This document shows positions 1 to 5,154 of a stretch of DNA of 5,623 bases, piece by piece (position 1 is the first letter of the stretch; each line of letters begins with the position of its first letter). The DNA lies in contig DBWT01000038.1 in NCBI GenBank assembly GCA_002309035.1, positions 19,194-24,816 on the forward strand, written 5' to 3'. A program made the position numbers and the translations under genes. Origin of the DNA: Caryophanales bacterium UBA1231 (lineage in GTDB: Bacteria > Bacillota_I > Bacilli_A > ML615J-28 > CAG-313). The notes below the pieces were generated by a model. The model was not told the DNA's origin. It worked only from the letters and a program-made list of their open reading frames with translations, and did not search any database.

Positions 1-203
1 ATGCAATATTCTTGTCCTCTTAAAATTGATCCTTTTTTTACAATTTTGATTTTAACTTTAATATCATCTACTAAAGGTTTTAATTCTGAAAAGACTTTTT
101 TAATGTCTTCGATTTCATCTTCTTTTATATGTTCATTTCCTATATTTCTAAATAAATGAAATGATTTTCTTTTAAATATATTATTGTATAACTCTTTATT
201 CAT
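1..203 (-). CDS. Nitroreductase-like protein, N-terminal part (runs off window)
   Basis: The first 67 codons of a gene that continues past base 1. The ATG at 203-201 is preceded by AAAAGGTA at 211-218, a suitably spaced ribosome binding site. The protein begins MNKELYNNIFKRKSFHLF and continues with GNEHIKEDEIEDIKKVF, ELKPLVDDIKVKIKIV and finally RGQEYC. I recognise this layout from the nitroreductase family of Clostridia and Bacilli (FMN-dependent NAD(P)H oxidoreductases, putative TM-nitroreductase type), where an FKRKSFHLF start and an RGxEYCIL strand open the fold. The flavin-binding residues lie mostly downstream and cannot be checked. The usual TTCKRGAEYC segment is altered here (KKGSILRGQEYC). 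The frame is intact as far as it can be read. The substrate is unknown. The neighbouring gene on the same strand is a decayed toxin-antitoxin locus about 160 bp upstream, so this is probably a separate transcription unit. Confidence 0.7.
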   Translation of the reverse strand, partial: MNKELYNNIFKRKSFHLFRNIGNEHIKEDEIEDIKKVFSELKPLVDDIKVKIKIVKKGSILRGQEYC

Positions 204-363
204 TATTTATTACCTTTTATATTAAATTAAATAAGATGGTATTTTTCTTCACCAACTTTATTATAGTTTTACAAAAAGTGAAGGTTAGAAATAGCTTCAA
301 ATAGTTTTCCTTTCCACACTTTAGATCCATAAGTCCTTACATATAGCAACCTTAATAATTGAT
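204..363. other. Intergenic stretch with gene debris
   Basis: No intact gene. The minus strand carries a short stop-free run (about 270-360, ending FEAISNLHFL) that has no start with a ribosome binding site and that I cannot assign. It is probably more debris of the broken genes just upstream. The promoter of the nitroreductase-like gene must lie here. A TATAAT-like box (minus strand of about 260-265) is visible but lacks a good -35 partner. Confidence 0.35.
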
Positions 364-453
364 TTACTTAATAAATCTTAATAAAAAGTCAGCAACTCCA
401 ATCACTATAAAACCATTGTAAAGCAATTCATTATATACCATATTTTCAAGCAT
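364..453 (-). pseudogene. Internally deleted C-terminal scrap of a DUF4143 (AAA_14) ATPase
   Basis: A 29-codon frame reads LENMVYNELLYNG followed directly by FIVIGVADFLLRFIK and a TAA. From memory, ATPases with a C-terminal DUF4143 nuclease-like domain have an LENxVYNELLxRGY block and, roughly 100 residues later, a final GxxxIGxxDFLL block. Here the two blocks are joined with everything between them missing, which indicates an internal deletion. The AAA domain (Walker A and B) is absent. The scrap has no start signal of its own and overlaps, in another frame, the truncated Fic start just upstream. It is therefore a dead remnant. The family assignment rests on two short motifs and is moderately sure. 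Confidence 0.5.
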
Positions 454-484
454 TTGTACCTTCATATACATATGGATCTTTCAT
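446..484 (-). pseudogene. Truncated Fic-family toxin start (12 codons)
   Basis: The ATG at 484-482 overlaps the antitoxin stop codon by one base (TAATG), the classic arrangement for translational coupling in a toxin-antitoxin operon. The reading frame gives MKDPYVYEGTN, then Ala and TGA. MKDPYVYEGTNVLKN is, from memory, a very common N-terminus of Firmicutes Fic-family AMP-transferases. The similarity stops after TN, exactly where the DUF4143 scrap begins. The Fic core with its HPFxxGNGR motif is not found anywhere in the window. I infer that a deletion or recombination removed the toxin and fused its start to another decayed gene. The match is short, but the conserved motif and the coupled position support each other. 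Confidence 0.55.
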
Positions 485-822
485 TATCCTACAAAACTCC
501 TTTTAATAGCATATACAGCTGTTTCATAATCAATATCACCAATAGAATACAAATGAATTATCTTTTGATTTCTTTCACTGACTTCTCCATTACCGCCAGT
601 TGATTCAATTATCTTAGCTAAAGCTTCAATTTCTGTTTCATTTGTTTGAGGTAGTTCAATACTAAATGGGAAGCCATTTCTAATTATTACTTGATTTAAA
701 AATAAAGAAACAGCATAAGACATGTTAATTCCTAGTTTTTTAAAAATATCTTCTGCTTTTTCTTTTACAGTTGGTTCAATTCTAATATGTATAAGTTCGT
801 TCTTGTTTTCTTTATTTTCCAT
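484..822 (-). CDS. RelB/DinJ-family antitoxin, probably cognate to a lost Fic toxin
   Basis: A 112-aa protein. Residues 10-58 match the RelB/DinJ pattern: a DNA-binding beta strand (LIHIRIEP), a helix with VKEKAEDIFKKLGI, a second helix (MSYAVSLFLNQVII) and the signature RNGFPFSIELP. This half should form a ribbon-helix-helix dimer that binds its own promoter. The tail (about 66-110) contains AKIIESTGGN and LYSIGDIDYETAVYAIKR. The latter resembles the YxxGEIxxEEAIxxI helices of small Fic inhibitors of the VbhA type; this is inference. If so, AKIIES lies where those inhibitors carry [S/T]xxxE[G/N], with Ala and Ser replacing two key residues. The ATG is set by GAGGTG 9 bases upstream and a strong promoter. 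The next gene starts in the stop codon but is destroyed, so this is now an orphan or solitary regulator. The frame is intact. Confidence 0.85.
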   Translation of the reverse strand: MENKENKNELIHIRIEPTVKEKAEDIFKKLGINMSYAVSLFLNQVIIRNGFPFSIELPQTNETEIEALAKIIESTGGNGEVSERNQKIIHLYSIGDIDYETAVYAIKRSFVG

Positions 823-830
823 ATATAATT

Positions 831-871
831 CACCTCACCAATATTGTATCACATTTGATATACATTTGCAA
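831..871 (-). promoter_or_regulatory. Promoter, RBS and likely operator of the antitoxin gene
   Basis: On the minus strand, TTGCAA (866-871), a 17-bp spacer and TACAAT (843-848) form a near-consensus sigma-A promoter. It is followed closely by GGTGAGGTG (831-839) and the ATG at 822, leaving a very short leader. Within it the heptamer CAAATGT occurs twice, 11 bp apart (851-857 and 862-868), and TGTAT...ATACA (845-864) forms an inverted repeat over the -10 region. These are plausible binding sites for the ribbon-helix-helix antitoxin in autorepression. The operator role is inferred. Confidence 0.75.
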
Positions 872-929
872 GAAAAAAAGAAATAAGATTAAGCATCTTA
901 CTTCGTTTTTTAATTATTATTTTGTGATT

Positions 930-998
930 ATTTGAGAATATTTATTTAACATATTTGAGAACAATCATTTAACACATTTGAGCATTTTTAAATATTTT
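930..998 (+). repeat. 23-bp tandem repeat array A (3 units)
   Basis: Three consecutive units start at 930, 953 and 976, exactly 23 bp apart, each opening with ATTTGAG. The first two agree at 19 of 23 positions (both carry ATTTAACA near the end); the third keeps only the first half. The units are contiguous, so this is a tandem repeat and not a CRISPR array. Period and core are shared with arrays B and C. Regularly phased sites at about two helical turns suggest binding sites for a multimeric DNA-binding protein. Confidence 0.8.
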
Positions 999-1051
999 GT
1001 TTTTGGCTGATATGTTTTTATGCTCAATTCTGATACTCTTCTTTTATACAT
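965..1051 (-). CDS. Possible 28-aa leader or truncated gene start
   Basis: A very short frame (MYKRRVSELSIKTYQPKTK... ending MLKCVK and TGA) has unusually good start signals: GAGGTGA at 1059-1065, seven bases before the ATG, and a plausible promoter upstream (TTGAAA at 1095-1100, 17 bp, TAAAAT at 1072-1077, or the overlapping TATAAT at 1077-1082). The peptide is very basic. Its 3' half lies inside repeat array A, and its promoter borders array B. I do not recognise it. It may be the surviving start of a deleted gene, for instance a transposase whose end repeats are arrays A and B, or a chance frame. With the TAAAAT box the leader would be almost nil, which weakens that promoter. Confidence 0.25.
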   Translation of the reverse strand: MYKRRVSELSIKTYQPKTKYLKMLKCVK

Positions 1052-1102
1052 AGATTAGTCACCTCAAGAATATTTTATTATATTTTAATAGCAATTTCAA
1101 GA

Positions 1103-1194
1103 ATTTGAGCAAAACTGTTTCTAATATTTGAGGATTTTTACTTCCAAGATTTGATGTATTTTATTTCCAAGATTTGAGATATTTTACTTTTTTT
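1103..1194 (+). repeat. 23-bp tandem repeat array B (4 units)
   Basis: Four contiguous units start at 1103, 1126, 1149 and 1172, each opening with ATTTGA. Units 2 and 3 agree at 19 of 23 positions and both end TTCCAAG. Unit 1 and the second half of unit 4 are more diverged. The array has the same orientation as array A but is out of phase with it (1103-930 is not a multiple of 23). It lies immediately upstream of the putative promoter for the short frame at 965-1051. Confidence 0.85.
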
Positions 1195-1208
1195 AAAATA
1201 TTCAAATT

Positions 1209-1240
1209 AAAAAAGAAGACACATTTTTTGTATCCTTCTA
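1209..1240 (-). terminator. Minus-strand hairpin terminator
   Basis: Read on the minus strand, AGAAGGATACA (1239-1229), a five-base A loop and TGTGTCTTCT (1223-1214) form about ten pairs with one bulged G and one G-U pair, followed by a run of T (1213-1209). It has no obvious gene directly upstream, so it may terminate read-through from the frameshifted gene to the right or a lost transcript. Confidence 0.55.
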
Positions 1241-1267
1241 GACATTTCAATATGTGATTATCATAAC

Positions 1268-1307
1268 AAAAGTGTCGTTTAGGCATTTTATTGTTCTAAA
1301 AGTGTCG
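1268..1307 (+). repeat. Two direct copies of AAAAGTGTCG, 30 bp apart
   Basis: AAAAGTGTCG occurs at 1268-1277 and 1298-1307. An inverted relative, GACACATTTT, lies at 1218-1227. Short GTGTC-type repeats like these are seen near the ends of several insertion-sequence families, but no transposase is present, so the meaning is open. Confidence 0.4.
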
Positions 1308-1321
1308 AATAAATTTAACGC

Positions 1322-1371
1322 AAAAAAAGCCGGCAAGTACTAATTGGGATTATCCGATCTTCCTTGCTGGC
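1322..1371 (-). terminator. Terminator of the frameshifted small gene
   Basis: GCCGGCAAG (1329-1337) and CTTGCTGGC (1363-1371) form a nine-position GC-rich stem around a 25-base loop. On the minus strand it is followed by seven T (1328-1322) and has one A-C mismatch; on the plus strand that pair is a G-U wobble, but the T tract is poor. It lies about 45 bp beyond the stop codon of the pseudogene at 1415-1671, as expected for its terminator. Confidence 0.65.
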
Positions 1372-1414
1372 GATTTCGATTTTATAATTACTTCACTTGT
1401 CCAATACGTATATT

Positions 1415-1671
1415 TTAGCTCTCATCAAAAGCTTTTTTTAAGTTTTCATCTTTATAAGGATTTATAATAAAATAATCATCTTGTTTAACAATTCCTGATT
1501 TTACTAATATCTCAATATAAATTGAATCAAATGCATTAAACATTGTATCTTCATCTTCATCAATTGGATTTCTACCAATGATAAATCTAGTTTTTTAAGC
1601 AACAATTCCAAAAACAGATAAGGATTATTAACTCTAAGATGATGACCATCATAATCAAAGAACGACATCAT
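1415..1671 (-). pseudogene. Frameshifted small hypothetical gene
   Basis: Frame one starts at ATG 1671 and reads MMSFFDYDGHHLRVNNPYLF, then LELLLKK. Frame two continues RFIIGRNPIDEDEDTMF, NAFDSIYIEILVKSG, DDYFIINPYKDENLKKAFDES and ends at TAA 1417-1415. Adding one base to the A run at 1591-1596 joins them as LLKKTRFIIG, giving a protein of about 85 aa. The composition of both halves looks genuinely coding, and a terminator follows, so this is a real gene broken by a one-base loss or a homopolymer reading error. There is no clear ribosome binding site before the ATG, and the true N-terminus may lie further upstream in yet another frame (MIFYLSEFYDVV at about 1695-1660). I do not recognise the family. 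It is acidic, probably cytosolic, and shows no membrane segment. Confidence 0.55.
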
Positions 1672-1840
1672 AAAACTCGCTTAAATAGAAAATCATGGGG
1701 TGAGTATAATTTTTTACATTTCTTTTATGTCTTAATTCTTTATTATAATTCAATAATTTTATTAATAATACACCTTTAATATTTACTCAACCCGCTGATT
1801 TGCAGATTATATTATATATGATGATGAATATAATAAACGT
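1672..1840. repeat. AT-rich gap with an inverted repeat (GGGTGAGTA / TACTCAACCC)
   Basis: No gene is visible. GGGTGAGTA at 1698-1706 and TACTCAACCC at 1784-1793 are inverted copies with a one-base bulge, bracketing about 77 bp of very AT-rich DNA. The roughly 96-bp unit could be a small non-autonomous element or a long hairpin. I see no target duplication, so a mobile origin is only a possibility. Confidence 0.35.
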
Positions 1841-1877
1841 AAAAAGCTGATAATGTAAAACATTATCAACTTTTTTT
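1841..1877. terminator. Bidirectional terminator after the surface-protein operon
   Basis: TGATAATG (1848-1855) and CATTATCA (1861-1868) are a perfect 8-bp stem with a five-base loop. It is extended by a further G-C pair and by A5/T7 flanks so that each strand ends in a T run. It lies about 75-110 bp beyond the stop codon of the gene at 1953-3428 and is the obvious end of that operon on the minus strand. Confidence 0.8.
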
Positions 1878-1952
1878 AATTTTCATGTACTCTAAAATTT
1901 TCTAAAGGATCTCAGAAAACCCTATAATTTTCTATTTAAGCTATTATTTTTG

Positions 1953-3428
1953 TTACGTTATCAGTTTAAAGGTGACTGTTCCATCTCCAAAGGAATCTCT
2001 ACTCTTTATAGTACCAATTTGTGTAGTACCATTTGGATATAATGGATTAGGATTCATTTTAAAGTATACTGTTTTACCAGATATAGAATAGGTTCCATGA
2101 GCACTCCATGGAGTTTTATCACCATCATAGGAATCAGTAAAATCATAGGTTCCATCGCTGTTTAATCTAAAGGCCATATAACCTACTTGAACTGTTCCTC
2201 CACTAGGACCAAGTTGTTCGGTTTGGAGATATATACCTGGTTTAAGTTTAGTTCCTCCTATACCACCGGAGAAGGCGATGAAGAGGGCTATACATACGCA
2301 TCCACCTATTAATGATAATAGTCCTGGAGCTATTCTTACTACTTCACTCTTCTTTAATCTATAATCATTACCAGTTTCGGCTTTTTCTTTCTTCTGTTTC
2401 TTAGAAGTTGATATCATTACTGGTATAGCTAAAGCTCCACCACCAATAGCCGCAATAATACCTATGATTAATAATAAAGTCTTTGCGTTAGCTTCTTTTT
2501 TAGCTTCCGTAGCTAGTACTTTAACAGTAGATCTTTTAGCGTAGATGATTGGTCTAATAGCTTCAATATTTTCTGCACGGGTAGCTTTATTATGTTCATC
2601 ATGACGATAGGTAGTTAAAGTATCATATGAAAAGCCTCCTGGGAAATAATCATTGACATAATAATAAATGTGATCCTTATTATAACACCAGGAAGCACCT
2701 TTAACGATAGTATAGTCAGTTGGTCTACCATCATCACCAGCAGAATCATAATCGCTTCTATCTCCTACCGCTACATAATCATTAACAGTTACTACATTTA
2801 CACTATTAGATTCAGCGATGTGTGAATTAGCGAATAATTGAATATGTTCTTTAACATCTTTAAAAGCAGTATTATAGAAGTTATCATTTAGATAAGCTCG
2901 CATTTCACTATATTGCCAATTATAGGCAGGAGTTTTTTCAGGAACTCCTTCCATGGTATTATAGTATCCATACCAAGTATCATCTTTAGCATATTCTCTC
3001 AACCAGAAATAAGTGTCAATATATTTCTTAGATACTAGTTTAACCGTATCATTAACTTCATCATCAATTAATACTTTCCATTCAATAGGTTCTACTTTAA
3101 AATAATAAGTCTCTCCAGGTACTGGTGCAGTACCATCATCAAATGGTATGTAAGTAGTATCAGCAGTTTCATAGTGAACCTTAGGATCAGCATCACTTAC
3201 TTTAACAAATAAGTATTTCCCTGATGTAAAATATCCATCACTATTAGCTTCTTTACTCATTTTAGCTAGTTCTTCATCAGTAGCCTTGGTTTGTGGATAC
3301 ATACCAAGCCAAACGGTATCTCCTTGTCTAGTGTATTTATCATTAGCCGCATCAACATCAAATGAGAATACACTAACAACTAGAACTAATAATATTATAT
3401 AAGATACTAGTTTAATTAATCGTTTCAT
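1953..3428 (-). CDS. Exported two-helix membrane protein with DUF6273-like ectodomain
   Basis: A 491-aa protein. The ATG at 3428 is chosen because AGAGGT (3435-3440) lies seven bases before it; an in-frame TTG at 3452 would overlap the previous gene and has no such site. Residues 1-28 are a signal peptide (MKRLIKLV, hydrophobic core, VDAA). Residues about 33-300 fit the DUF6273 pattern: GDTVWLGMYPQT, VEPIEWKVL, LVSKKYID, WQYSEMRAYLNDNFYNTAF, and a closing IEAIRPIIY. Helices at about 317-340 and 366-387 are joined by a short lysine-rich, probably cytoplasmic loop. Residues 394-491 form a beta-rich extracellular tail (RLNSDGTYDF, GTYSISGKTVYFKM) like lipocalin-type or META-type small domains. 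The predicted topology places both end domains outside. It is the second gene of an operon with the lipoprotein 20 bases upstream, and ends at a terminator. Function is unknown; ligand or polymer binding at the surface is plausible. Confidence 0.85.
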   Translation of the reverse strand: MKRLIKLVSYIILLVLVVSVFSFDVDAANDKYTRQGDTVWLGMYPQTKATDEELAKMSKEANSDGYFTSGKYLFVKVSDADPKVHYETADTTYIPFDDGTAPVPGETYYFKVEPIEWKVLIDDEVNDTVKLVSKKYIDTYFWLREYAKDDTWYGYYNTMEGVPEKTPAYNWQYSEMRAYLNDNFYNTAFKDVKEHIQLFANSHIAESNSVNVVTVNDYVAVGDRSDYDSAGDDGRPTDYTIVKGASWCYNKDHIYYYVNDYFPGGFSYDTLTTYRHDEHNKATRAENIEAIRPIIYAKRSTVKVLATEAKKEANAKTLLLIIGIIAAIGGGALAIPVMISTSKKQKKEKAETGNDYRLKKSEVVRIAPGLLSLIGGCVCIALFIAFSGGIGGTKLKPGIYLQTEQLGPSGGTVQVGYMAFRLNSDGTYDFTDSYDGDKTPWSAHGTYSISGKTVYFKMNPNPLYPNGTTQIGTIKSRDSFGDGTVTFKLIT

Positions 3429-3448
3429 ATAATTACCTCTTAAAAAAT

Positions 3449-4672
3449 TCAACCGACAATTGTTGAGACAATGATATCTTTATCCGGCATTTCAAAACCA
3501 AATATACCATCACCATAATTAGTTACTTCAACAGGTTCATCATCGATTGTCTTAACTATTAATCCCTTTAAAGAAAATGATTGACCTTCCGCAATCCATA
3601 CATAGAATGGTTGTCCATATAAAGCTTTGCCATCAATTGTTCTATAATTATAAGTATTACGATAAGATAATACTAACCAAGAATCATTTATAATGATATT
3701 ATGAGCATAGCCAATTTGGAATACTAATGTATCGGATATTGATTTTAATGTCGATGAATCAATTTCTATTTCATTTTCACCAACATATTTATAATCTACA
3801 ATATATCCGCCCATAAAGGTTATTACTCGTTCAACTACAAAATTCTTATCGGTATTAAATTTAATTCTTATTTTTTCTGATTCTTTAACCTTTTGATCAA
3901 AACTATAAGCCTTATTGTTACATGTAAATACTACATTGAAAATATTCTTATCTTCCTCTGTTTCATGATAGTTATATTTATTAGAACGAGAATATATTGA
4001 AAAATCACTAATAGCACGATAATAATGTGTTCTCACTGATACATGAACATCATGACTAGGGGCTACAGCACTATAACGACCATCTGATTCTTTAGTAAGA
4101 GTTAGAGATTGTTGTTGATCTTCAAGGTCATAATAGTAACATTTAATATCAGAATCTTCATAATAATAATTATCAGGATCATCAATAGAAACACCAAAAT
4201 AGAATTTCTCACCTTCAACAATTTCTAATGTATCAACTACAATAAATGACTCTATCATCAAACTATATCTTTTATCTAGAATAAAGATTTGGAATGTTAC
4301 ATCCTTATCAGGCATGACAAAGGAAGTTTCATCTTTATCAAGACAATCAGAATTGACGTATACCGCATCCAATTTATGATATTTATCTAATTTAATACTA
4401 AAGTTAATAGTTTCTCCAGCTTTAGCTTTTTCACTAGATACGGTTACTTCTCCATCTCCTATACAATCTACTTTAATTTGATGATAACCAAAACCATCAT
4501 CAACAATGGATTTTTCGGTAACACCATAAAGTGGTGTTAGCTTTTCATTATTAACAATAGTAGTGTCTATTGTTCCACTTTTTGAGGTTTCAATCTTTTT
4601 CACATTAGCTGTTTTTCCACAAGAAAATAACAGTGCTGTAAAAGCAATAAACAAAAATATATATTTTTTCAA
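3449..4672 (-). CDS. Surface lipoprotein with InlB-B-like repeat modules
   Basis: A 407-aa protein starting at TTG 4672. This start is chosen because AAAGGAG (4681-4687) lies eight bases upstream and the protein then begins MKKYIFLFIAFTALLFSC, a typical lipoprotein signal with a lipobox (LFSC, lipidated Cys18). The TTG at 4690 would place translation before the ribosome binding site. After a linker, residues about 66-131 resemble the divergent InlB B-repeat (Flg_new_2) fold: GDGEVTVSSEKAKAGETINF ... FVMPDKDVTF. A weaker copy (about 137-214) ends APSHDV, and a C-terminal one (about 331-407) ends FEMPDKDIIV. The middle (215-330) is beta-rich and unassigned. Such modules occur in bacterial adhesins and surface-anchored proteins. 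It is exported and membrane-anchored by lipid. It is first in the operon, with its own promoter, and its TGA stop lies 20 bases before the next start. The binding target is unknown. Confidence 0.85.
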   Translation of the reverse strand: MKKYIFLFIAFTALLFSCGKTANVKKIETSKSGTIDTTIVNNEKLTPLYGVTEKSIVDDGFGYHQIKVDCIGDGEVTVSSEKAKAGETINFSIKLDKYHKLDAVYVNSDCLDKDETSFVMPDKDVTFQIFILDKRYSLMIESFIVVDTLEIVEGEKFYFGVSIDDPDNYYYEDSDIKCYYYDLEDQQQSLTLTKESDGRYSAVAPSHDVHVSVRTHYYRAISDFSIYSRSNKYNYHETEEDKNIFNVVFTCNNKAYSFDQKVKESEKIRIKFNTDKNFVVERVITFMGGYIVDYKYVGENEIEIDSSTLKSISDTLVFQIGYAHNIIINDSWLVLSYRNTYNYRTIDGKALYGQPFYVWIAEGQSFSLKGLIVKTIDDEPVEVTNYGDGIFGFEMPDKDIIVSTIVG

Positions 4673-4694
4673 GTTTATCACTCCTTTCAATTAC

Positions 4695-4723
4695 ATTATA
4701 CCATACTACCTTTTTTTTGTAAA
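4695..4723 (-). promoter_or_regulatory. Promoter of the surface-protein operon
   Basis: On the minus strand TTTACA (4718-4723), a 17-bp spacer and TATAAT (4695-4700) with an extended -10 (TGG before TATAAT) make a near-perfect sigma-A promoter. The start point should fall about 10 bp before AAAGGAG (4681-4687), giving a short leader. No regulator site is evident inside it. Confidence 0.85.
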
Positions 4724-4937
4724 TAAAAAAAGAATAGCAATAAAAAGGCATCAACAAATTATCATAATCAATAGCTCAATGCGTATCTAGTATTAGGCGA
4801 AAAAGCATCTATTATCTAAATTGGTTAATTTAATATTGACTTCTAACATTTATACTTTTTTTATTTCTAACAGATATATTCACCCTAACATTTGTGTATA
4901 AAAAATTATACACAACAAGTATAAACAAACACATTGT
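4724..4937. other. Upstream region of the operon with a perfect hairpin/operator-like inverted repeat
   Basis: No gene. The clearest structure is TTGTGTATAA (4892-4901), four A, TTATACACAA (4906-4915), a perfect 10-bp inverted repeat. It could be a dimeric regulator site or a hairpin. TAACA also recurs at 4844, 4868 and 4886, each time after a C. This region lies between array C and the operon promoter. Confidence 0.5.
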
Positions 4938-5029
4938 TCGAATCCCTATTTCTTTACGGCTCAAATCTCATCATTCTTACGGTTCAAATCTCATCGGTAT
5001 CACTGTTCAAATCTCATATGTATCACATC
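4938..5029 (-). repeat. 23-bp tandem repeat array C (4 units, opposite orientation)
   Basis: Units start on the plus strand at 4938, 4961, 4984 and 5007, exactly 23 bp apart. Three carry TCAAATCTCAT and the first a diverged TCGAAT. On the minus strand this reads GATGAGATTTGA, sharing AGATTTGA and the 23-bp period with array B on the other side of the operon, in inverted orientation. The second halves (GGTATCAC, TGTATCAC, ATTCTTAC) vary more. The units have no spacers between them. Confidence 0.85.
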
Positions 5030-5041
5030 TATTTTTTAATG

Positions 5042-5093
5042 TTCAATGCCGTACGAGATTAACTTATCCAAAAATATTCAATTCCGTATGAGA
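5042..5093. repeat. Direct repeat pair with 35-bp period
   Basis: TTCAATGCCGTACGAGA (5042-5058) and TTCAATTCCGTATGAGA (5077-5093) match at 15 of 17 positions and lie 35 bp apart, directly adjoining array C. They begin with the same TTCAA as the array units but break the 23-bp phase, so they may be a related second type of binding site. Confidence 0.6.
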
Positions 5094-5121
5094 CCGATAT
5101 GTATACTCTCTCATAAGCAAC

Positions 5122-5154
5122 AAAAAAAGCGTCCATTTTACTATATTTGGACAC
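5122..5154 (-). terminator. Minus-strand terminator
   Basis: On the minus strand GTGTCCA (5154-5148) pairs with TGGACGC (5135-5129), seven pairs including one G-U, with a 12-base loop, followed by seven T (5128-5122). On the plus strand the G-U becomes a C-A mismatch, so it is specific to the minus strand. It would end transcripts arriving from the right. Confidence 0.55.

Noticed and set aside
930..1194. CRISPR array
   Set aside because: The 23-bp units are contiguous, with no unique spacers, and no cas genes are present.
446..3451. Alternative genetic code with TGA as tryptophan
   Set aside because: Tryptophans in the intact surface genes use TGG, and the lipoprotein ends sensibly at TGA; reading through adds only two residues before a TAA.
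4563..4790. Plus-strand open frame of 75 codons
   Set aside because: It lies antisense over the lipoprotein signal-peptide region and the operon promoter, has no ribosome binding site and reads as low-complexity shadow sequence.
4936..4946. GTTCGAATCCC resembling a tRNA T-loop
   Set aside because: No acceptor, D or anticodon arms surround it; the match arises from a diverged array C unit.
4894..5091. Plus-strand open frame of 65 codons
   Set aside because: It is made almost wholly of array C and the 35-bp repeats, starts inside a perfect inverted repeat and has no start signals.
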